DNA of 64,000 bases from LVI-A0039 sp033105485 (GTDB taxonomy: Bacteria > Bacillota_I > Bacilli_A > UBA3375). The notes below the pieces were generated by a model that saw nothing but the letters and a program-made list of their open reading frames with translations, did no database searches and was not told where the DNA came from. Every line of letters starts with the position of its first letter. Within the stretch, counting starts at the first letter, position 1. The position numbers and the translations under genes are program-made. Of this stretch, positions 59,433 through 64,000 are shown one piece after another. Where the stretch lies: assembly GCA_033105485.1 (NCBI GenBank), contig CP136956.1, positions 1,116,001 to 1,180,000 on the forward strand, given 5' to 3'.

Positions 59433-59520
59433 CTTTGAGCTTGTATGATTTAAATACAAATAGAGCTATCAATGGCTCTCCGGTGACTAGATTTACTGTA
59501 CTAATATATATTATATCTTA

Positions 59521-59553
59521 AAAACTACCTCTATCCCCAGGGGTAGTATTTTA
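59521..59553 (+). terminator. Possible terminator after the MalX-like gene
   Basis: Stem ACTACC / GGTAGT with an 11-base loop followed by ATTTTATT. Moderate strength. Confidence 0.5.
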
Positions 59554-59618
59554 TTTGTATATACACAAAGCAAACGGACTAAGTAAAGAGGTTGAAGTGT
59601 CACTGTTTGCTAAGATGA

Positions 59619-59990
59619 TTTGTGAGTATTAAGCATAGTAAGGTGAAATTCGCAGAAAATAGTGATGATTACTTTGTACCAAGACTTATTGATGAAATGA
59701 GTACTAGTTTATCAAGTAATTCATTTTTCCATGTCTTGGATGAATTCATTACAAGTACTAATCGCCAGTTAGTATTTACGACAAATAATCAACTTGTCTT
59801 AGAAAATAAGACGCTATCAAAAGAGTCGGTCATCTTTGTTGAGAAAATCGATAAAGGTTCTGTTGTTAGTAAACTATCAGATTATAAATTTGTGCGTAAT
59901 GATAAGCGTCACAATTGGCGTAAACTATATAATAGTAAACAATTAAGCTGTAAGCGTATGAGTAAGGGACAAGGCTATGATTGTAAATAA
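59619..59990 (+). pseudogene. C-terminal fragment of an AAA15-type (AbiLi/RloA-like) ATPase
   Basis: An open stretch of ~122 codons. 'RQLVFTTNNQLVLE', 'ESVIFVEKIDKGSVVSKLSDYKFVR' and 'NWRKLYNSKQL' match the C-terminal end of AAA-ATPases of the 'ATP-binding protein, abortive infection' class (normally 'qliftTHn..ll' ... 'ifFveKd..g.s.ly.l..f'). Walker motifs and the first ~280 residues are absent. It is the remnant of another lost defence gene. Confidence 0.6.
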
Positions 59991-60030
59991 AAAAAGCAAT
60001 GCAATGGATAACCCATTTGCATTGTTTTCT
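59988..60030. terminator. Bidirectional terminator
   Basis: Stem GCAATGCAA-ATGG / CCCAT-TTGCATTG, roughly, with A/T flanks on both sides, between convergent genes. Confidence 0.75.
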
Positions 60031-60034
60031 TTTA

Positions 60035-60682
60035 TTATTGGGCTTCTAATAAAGCTTCCATTGGTACATCAACTGCATCTGCAGCCTCTTCAGGTAAATT
60101 AAATTCTTCAGTTTTACCCATTGTAACGTGTGCAGAATCACCTGAGTCACTATCACTGAATGTTAAACTTAGTTTACTGCTTTCAACAGTAGCAGTTAAG
60201 TATTGTTCTAAACCAGTAATTGAATAACCTTCATCAGTAGTAATAACAATATCATTTAATGTTTTACCATTTACAGCATCATCTACCATTGCGATACCAG
60301 TGTCAATGCTTAAAGGTTCTTCACCATCAGGCATATCGATTTCAAAAACATCAAAATCAAGTTCAGCTTCAAGATCAGCCATTTGGTCTTCAGTTAATTC
60401 AGATTTAAACCAGTTATTAAATGCTTGAACATAAACAGTTGTATCTGTTAGGTAGAAATCAAAACCTAAAGCAGTTACATGAGCAAGTGGCTCATCAATA
60501 TTCATTTCAACTAAATAGTCAACTGAAATCCCTTCAACCTCTGCTCCCACTTCGAACATTGAATATTTCATTGATGAGATATTACCCATCGAGTCAACCA
60601 TCTCTTCATATGCAGTTTTGTTACCACATCCGCTTAGTACAACAACAAGTACTAATAAAAATAAACTAATAAATTTTTTCAT
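60035..60682 (-). CDS. Secreted lipoprotein, function unknown
   Basis: A 215-residue protein with a lipoprotein signal: 'MKKFISLFLLVLVVVLSGCGNKT', lipobox LSGC. The ATG at 60682 is 5 bases after GGAG; the GTG at 60688 lies inside that box. The mature part is acidic and beta-strand-rich ('VDYLVEMNIDEPLAHVTALGFDFYLTDTTVYVQ') as in LppX/LolA-like or DUF6612-type proteins. The exact family is not certain. Confidence 0.75.
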   Translation of the reverse strand: MKKFISLFLLVLVVVLSGCGNKTAYEEMVDSMGNISSMKYSMFEVGAEVEGISVDYLVEMNIDEPLAHVTALGFDFYLTDTTVYVQAFNNWFKSELTEDQMADLEAELDFDVFEIDMPDGEEPLSIDTGIAMVDDAVNGKTLNDIVITTDEGYSITGLEQYLTATVESSKLSLTFSDSDSGDSAHVTMGKTEEFNLPEEAADAVDVPMEALLEAQ

Positions 60683-60812
60683 TTTCACTCCCTTTTACAA
60701 TTATATTTTACCACAGAAAATATTTTCCGCCACCGAAAAAAAAGTGTAAAAAACTTTAAGTGTTAGCAGAGTCAAAATTGTGCTATACTAATAGCAATAT
60801 TTTGGAGGCGAT

Positions 60813-62465
60813 ATGTTACTAAACTTAACTGATAAAATCAATGGAAACAAAGAGATAGACTTACTTATAACAGATGCAAAAGTATTCAATGTTTTTACTA
60901 TGGAGTTCATGGAAGTGGATGTCATGGTAGATTTAGGAATGATAATTGGATTTGGGCAAGTTCCAGCTAAACAAATAATTAATGCTAATGGTAAATATTT
61001 ATTACCCGGATTAATAGATGGACATATGCATATTGAGTCTACAATGCTAACCCCAATCGAATACTCAAAGATTGCATTAGCAAACGGAGTAACAACTGTT
61101 TTTGCTGACTGTCATGAGATCGCAAATGTATTAGGTAAAAACGGGATTGACTATATGCTATGTGAGGTAGAAAAAGCATATATGGATATCAATGTAATGT
61201 TACCTTCTAGTGTGCCATGCTCAAAGGTAAGCAATGATAATATTGAACTTACAGCTAAAGATTTAGTTGGTTATTATAGTGATCCTTTTGTATATGGTTT
61301 AGCAGAGCTTATGGATTTTGAACGAGTAGAGAATTGGGATGAAGATTACATTCAAAAAATGAGAGACTGTACAAGACGTAACTTAACAATTGACGGACAT
61401 ATGGCAGGACTTAATCCAAAGCAAGTTGATTTACTTCGTAGCTATAAGGTTGCAACTGACCACGAATGTGAGACTAAACAAGAACTACTTGAACGTTTAT
61501 CTCGTGGGGTTAAAGTTCAAATTAGAGAGGGATCAGCTGCTAAAAACTTTACTGAACTTATGTCAGCGGTAACGGTTGCTAATAACTCGCAAATAAGTTT
61601 TTGTACAGATGATATTTCAATTGTTGACTTAGTAGAAAAAGGAAGCATTAATAATATAATTAAAAAGGGAATCAGTGAAGGCTACGCACCTGAGTTATTA
61701 ATTAAGATGGCGACTTTCAATGCAGCAAGAGCATATAATTTAACAGACAAGGGAGCGATCGCACCGGGGTATGTTGCTGATTTACTATTAGTTGACGACC
61801 TAGAGCAATTCAAAATTGAGAAAGTATTTAAAGATGGACTAGTGATGAATGATAAGATTGACTTTACAATCAACAATGATGAAGTTGATACAGATATCAC
61901 GACAAACTCTGTAAATATTAGTATTGATGAAAAAACAATTGACTTAACTCCTAAGCATGATATTGCTATTGAAGTAAGTAATGGTAGTTTAGTTACAGGA
62001 AAAGCAACTGTATCTGTAAGCGAGCGAGATAACTTATCTAAGATAGTAGTGTTAAATCGATATGGTAAAGATAGTTACTTTGTATCTTATATAAAGGGTA
62101 TAGATTTAAGTGATGGAGTAATCGCAAGTAGTATTAGTCATGACTATCATAATATCGTCATAATTGGCCATGACGATGATCAAATTAGAAAGATGATAAA
62201 GTATATCAAAAATAGTAACGGTGGTGTATACACCCTATTTAATGGCCAAATAGATGATTTAAAACTAGATGTGGCAGGACTTATGAGTAGTGAGAGCATT
62301 AATGAGACGTATATTAGCTTTAAAAGGCTACTTGATACTGTCGACTTTATTGACTTTGATGAACCGTTTTTAGCAATGAGCTTCCTAACGTTAGATGTTA
62401 TTCCATTCTTGAAAATAACTGATCGAGGATTATATGATTTCGAGACTCATATCTTATTAGATTAA
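60813..62465 (+). CDS. ade: Adenine deaminase
   Basis: A 550-residue amidohydrolase. 'YLLPGLIDGHMHIESTMLTP' holds the first metal His pair. 'VFADCHEIANVLG', 'TIDGHMAGL', 'DHECE' and 'FCTDDIS' follow as in Ade. The C-terminal composite domain is present. It converts adenine to hypoxanthine and ammonia. GGAGGC lies just upstream. The 120-base leader is too short for a purine riboswitch, and none was seen. Confidence 0.92.
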   Translation: MLLNLTDKINGNKEIDLLITDAKVFNVFTMEFMEVDVMVDLGMIIGFGQVPAKQIINANGKYLLPGLIDGHMHIESTMLTPIEYSKIALANGVTTVFADCHEIANVLGKNGIDYMLCEVEKAYMDINVMLPSSVPCSKVSNDNIELTAKDLVGYYSDPFVYGLAELMDFERVENWDEDYIQKMRDCTRRNLTIDGHMAGLNPKQVDLLRSYKVATDHECETKQELLERLSRGVKVQIREGSAAKNFTELMSAVTVANNSQISFCTDDISIVDLVEKGSINNIIKKGISEGYAPELLIKMATFNAARAYNLTDKGAIAPGYVADLLLVDDLEQFKIEKVFKDGLVMNDKIDFTINNDEVDTDITTNSVNISIDEKTIDLTPKHDIAIEVSNGSLVTGKATVSVSERDNLSKIVVLNRYGKDSYFVSYIKGIDLSDGVIASSISHDYHNIVIIGHDDDQIRKMIKYIKNSNGGVYTLFNGQIDDLKLDVAGLMSSESINETYISFKRLLDTVDFIDFDEPFLAMSFLTLDVIPFLKITDRGLYDFETHILLD

Positions 62466-62491
62466 AAAGTGTACATTTTGTACACTTTTCT
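62465..62491 (+). terminator. Terminator of the adenine deaminase gene
   Basis: AAAAAGTGTACA / TGTACACTTTTC with a 4-base loop. Confidence 0.85.
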
Positions 62492-62534
62492 TTATGCACG
62501 AGTGATAAAATCATTGTGTTAATAAGGGGGCAAA

Positions 62535-63356
62535 ATGGAAAAAGAAAAATTTTATAAAAAGACTTGGTTTGCAATTGTTATGACAATCTTTGTGTACCCA
62601 GTAGGTATGTATTTTATTTGGACTAGTAAGAAACTAGGAAAAGTAGGAAAGATAGTAGCATCAGTATTAGGAGGTATTTTCTTCTTAAGTATTATGATTA
62701 GTGATACATCAGAACCTGAAATCACACTTAGTGGTGAAAGTTCGATAGTAGTGACTAAAGGGACTGCTATGACTAGTGATGAGTTAGTGAACTCAGCAGT
62801 GGCTAGTATTACAGATAATAGAACTGAAATGACAACTAGTGATATTACAGTTACTGGATTTGAAGATATTGACTTTGATACAGAAGGAAAATATAAAGTT
62901 TCATTTACAGCAATCGATGATGCTGAAAACGAAGCAACAGTCCCATTCACTGTAAATGTTGAATTAAGTGAAGAACAAAAAGCAGAAATTGAGGCTGCAG
63001 AGAAAGAAGCGGCGGAAAAAGAAGCAGCAGAGAAAGAAGCAGCAGAAAAAGAAGCAGCAGAAGCTGACAAAGCAAATCGTGAAAATGAAAAAGCACTAAA
63101 ATCAGCAGAAAGTTATATTAAAATTATGGCATTTTCTGAAGAGGGACTAAGAGGGCAACTAAAGTTTGAAGGATTTACAGCTGAACAAATAGACTATGCA
63201 CTTGATAACTTAGAAGTAGACTGGAATGAAGAAGCAGTTCAATCTGCAACTAGTTACAGTAATACACTAAGTATGTCATCGTCAGCAATTTACGATCAAT
63301 TATTATTTGAAGGATTTACAGCTGAGCAAGCACAATATGGAATTGACAACTATTAA
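62535..63356 (+). CDS. Membrane protein with Ig-like domain and two Ltp repeats
   Basis: A 273-residue protein. Two N-terminal membrane helices (about residues 7-26 and 36-55) precede a DUF5011/Big-type beta domain (about 62-147). A six-fold charged 'AEKEA' repeat follows (about 155-178). Two ~45-residue repeats end the protein: 'ALKSAESYIKIMAFSEEGLRGQLKFEGFTAEQIDYALDNL' and 'AVQSATSYSNTLSMSSSAIYDQLLFEGFTAEQAQYGIDNY'. The last match the Ltp domain (PF07553) of the superinfection-exclusion lipoprotein of phage TP-J34 and of many Firmicutes surface proteins. Role in phage exclusion is possible, not shown. Confidence 0.8.
   Translation: MEKEKFYKKTWFAIVMTIFVYPVGMYFIWTSKKLGKVGKIVASVLGGIFFLSIMISDTSEPEITLSGESSIVVTKGTAMTSDELVNSAVASITDNRTEMTTSDITVTGFEDIDFDTEGKYKVSFTAIDDAENEATVPFTVNVELSEEQKAEIEAAEKEAAEKEAAEKEAAEKEAAEADKANRENEKALKSAESYIKIMAFSEEGLRGQLKFEGFTAEQIDYALDNLEVDWNEEAVQSATSYSNTLSMSSSAIYDQLLFEGFTAEQAQYGIDNY
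62985..63064 (+). repeat. AEKEA coding repeat
   Basis: About five tandem copies of a 15-base unit reading gca-gag/gaa-aaa-gaa-gca, encoding a charged helical spacer between the beta domain and Ltp repeats. Such tracts change length easily by slippage. Confidence 0.85.
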
Positions 63357-63359
63357 TAT

Positions 63360-63396
63360 AAAGAAACTACTTCTAGTAATAGGAGTAGTTTCTTTA
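63360..63396 (+). terminator. Terminator of the Ltp-repeat gene
   Basis: AAAGAAACTACT / AGTAGTTTCTTT with a 13-base loop. Confidence 0.8.
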
Positions 63397-63439
63397 TATA
63401 GTGTATAATATAAATGTAATAGTTTATTGGAGGAAAAAT

Positions 63440-63640
63440 ATGAAAAAGAAAGTAGCATTAATATCGGCGATAGTAGTTTCAATTATTTTAATCATTGCAA
63501 TAGTTCCAAAGCAAATGAGGACAATTAATGATCCGTGGTCATCAACGAGTTGGACTGTATATGTTGCCGGATGGCAGATCAAAGTAATCTTTTTAATTGC
63601 TGTAATCGGTTTAGCAATATATTTATTAAAGAAAAAATAA
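63440..63640 (+). CDS. Small two-helix membrane protein
   Basis: A 66-residue protein. The ATG at 63440 follows TTGGAGG. There are two hydrophobic helices (about residues 4-22 and 46-62) with a Trp/Ser-rich loop 'INDPWSSTSWTVYVAGWQ' between them. No family is recognised. Confidence 0.6.
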   Translation: MKKKVALISAIVVSIILIIAIVPKQMRTINDPWSSTSWTVYVAGWQIKVIFLIAVIGLAIYLLKKK

Positions 63641-63667
63641 GGGGTTTAAGGAGCTATCATAAATAGT

Positions 63668-63769
63668 ATGATTTTAGTAATTGTGTTAGTTTTAATTATT
63701 CTTATTTTCTTTGCGCTATTAATAAGAGAATATAAACAAGCTAAAGACAAACGTATAAATGAAAATTAG
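63668..63769 (+). CDS. 33-aa single-helix membrane peptide
   Basis: The frame opens at the ATG at 63668 and ends with TAG at 63767-63769. Residues 2-19 form one hydrophobic helix (ILVIVLVLIILIFFALLI), then a basic tail. AAGGAG (63648-63653) is 14 bases upstream, farther than ideal. It may be a small membrane peptide translated with the previous gene. Confidence 0.45.
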   Translation: MILVIVLVLIILIFFALLIREYKQAKDKRINEN

Positions 63770-63868
63770 TAGTATTATACAAATTTGTTCTGTATCGATA
63801 AAATGCAGATATTTATAAAATATCGAAGAATTATAGATAGCGTGTCCTTATATAAATAAGGAGGCTGT

Positions 63869-64000
63869 ATGTACTTACTTATATTTGATTTAATTGACTC
63901 TAGAAAGAAAAAAGTTATCTTATCAGATATCATTGATATTCAAACTATTATTACTAATTTTGAAATTGAGGGTGATAAGATTGAGATTACTGGTGGTGAT
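63869..64000 (+). CDS. Start of an unknown gene, cut by the window edge
   Basis: ATG at 63869 with AAGGAGG upstream; 44 codons are visible ('MYLLIFDLIDSRKKKVILSD', then 'IQTIITNFEIEGDKIEITGGD'). Beta-rich start; no family is recognised. Confidence 0.6.
   Translation, partial: MYLLIFDLIDSRKKKVILSDIIDIQTIITNFEIEGDKIEITGGD

Noticed and set aside
60690..60812. Purine riboswitch before adenine deaminase
   Set aside because: The leader is only ~120 bases, with no three-stem junction or conserved loop sequences.
62552..63070. Long minus-strand frame rich in Ser/Ala over the AEKEA region
   Set aside because: It is a shadow of the coding repeat; no ribosome site, and the plus-strand protein has recognisable domains.

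Overview
This is a low-GC (roughly one-third G+C) Firmicutes/Bacillota-type chromosome segment. The evidence is strong AGGAGG-type ribosome binding sites, several PTS sugar permeases, RpiR- and LacI-type regulators, intrinsic terminators with T-runs, and lipoproteins with LSGC lipoboxes. TGG is the Trp codon and TGA is used as a stop (for example at 49744-49746), so the standard bacterial code applies and this is not a typical Mycoplasma. I cannot name the genus. No rRNA, tRNA or CRISPR array was seen.

Region 1 (1-21380) is a dense defence island. In order it holds: the 3' end of a DUF3427-type gene; a possible Kiwa-like pair (soluble protein plus four-helix membrane protein); an acidic orphan protein; a DUF262/HNH protein; a Sau3AI-type restriction endonuclease with its C5-cytosine methyltransferase (minus strand); a Septu-like PtuA/PtuB pair followed by an AIPR gene; a decayed LlaJI-like restriction gene; a McrB-type C-terminal fragment; a HEPN gene behind a small hairpin RNA candidate; a second McrB-type fragment; an intact LlaJI-like endonuclease behind another small RNA candidate; a large YobI-type P-loop NTPase; a third copy of the LlaJI-like 3' end; and a DUF6119/TIGR04141 gene. 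The HEPN gene and the NTPase are each bracketed by copies of a neighbouring restriction gene's 3' end. This looks like cargo insertion by duplication.

Region 2 (21380-39460) is mostly carbohydrate metabolism. A trehalose PTS operon (EIIBC, phosphotrehalase, LacI-type repressor) is followed by a minus-strand alkaline phosphatase lipoprotein. Then comes a tightly packed ten-gene operon: RpiR regulator, permease, hydantoinase/oxoprolinase-like protein, HExxH protein, FAD oxidoreductase, GH38 mannosidase, NanE, ROK kinase, SGNH hydrolase and DUF4127. It probably takes up and breaks down an unidentified amino-sugar- or mannose-containing compound. AATGAAA-N4-TTTCATT sites lie in front of the regulator and in front of the transporter.

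Region 3 (39460-50800) holds a two-domain cell-surface protein, an rrf2 pseudogene, a SWIM-SNF2 helicase, a divergent YhfZ-like regulator, and a second PTS operon (RpiR, EIIB, EIIC, DUF7916, AlsE-like epimerase, RpiB-type isomerase). That operon fits allose- or allulose-type sugar use. A broken EIICB gene follows.

Region 4 (50900-53420) is a five-copy array of about 350-bp cassettes. Each has a 5' hairpin, two in-frame Shine-Dalgarno/start pairs, a 19-residue (or 31-residue) very hydrophobic peptide and a strong symmetrical terminator. It resembles a repeated type I toxin locus and is the most striking unexplained structure in the window. A membrane protein gene lies between copies 1 and 2.

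Region 5 (53490-64000) holds small unknown genes, an RpiR-RidA-Ald-MalY-MalX operon, an AAA-ATPase fragment, a lipoprotein, adenine deaminase, a surface protein with Ltp repeats (known from phage superinfection-exclusion lipoproteins), two small membrane proteins and a gene cut by the window edge. Four copies of one terminator-like repeat (stem GAGATTAC/GTAATCTC with a conserved loop) are scattered over regions 2 and 3.
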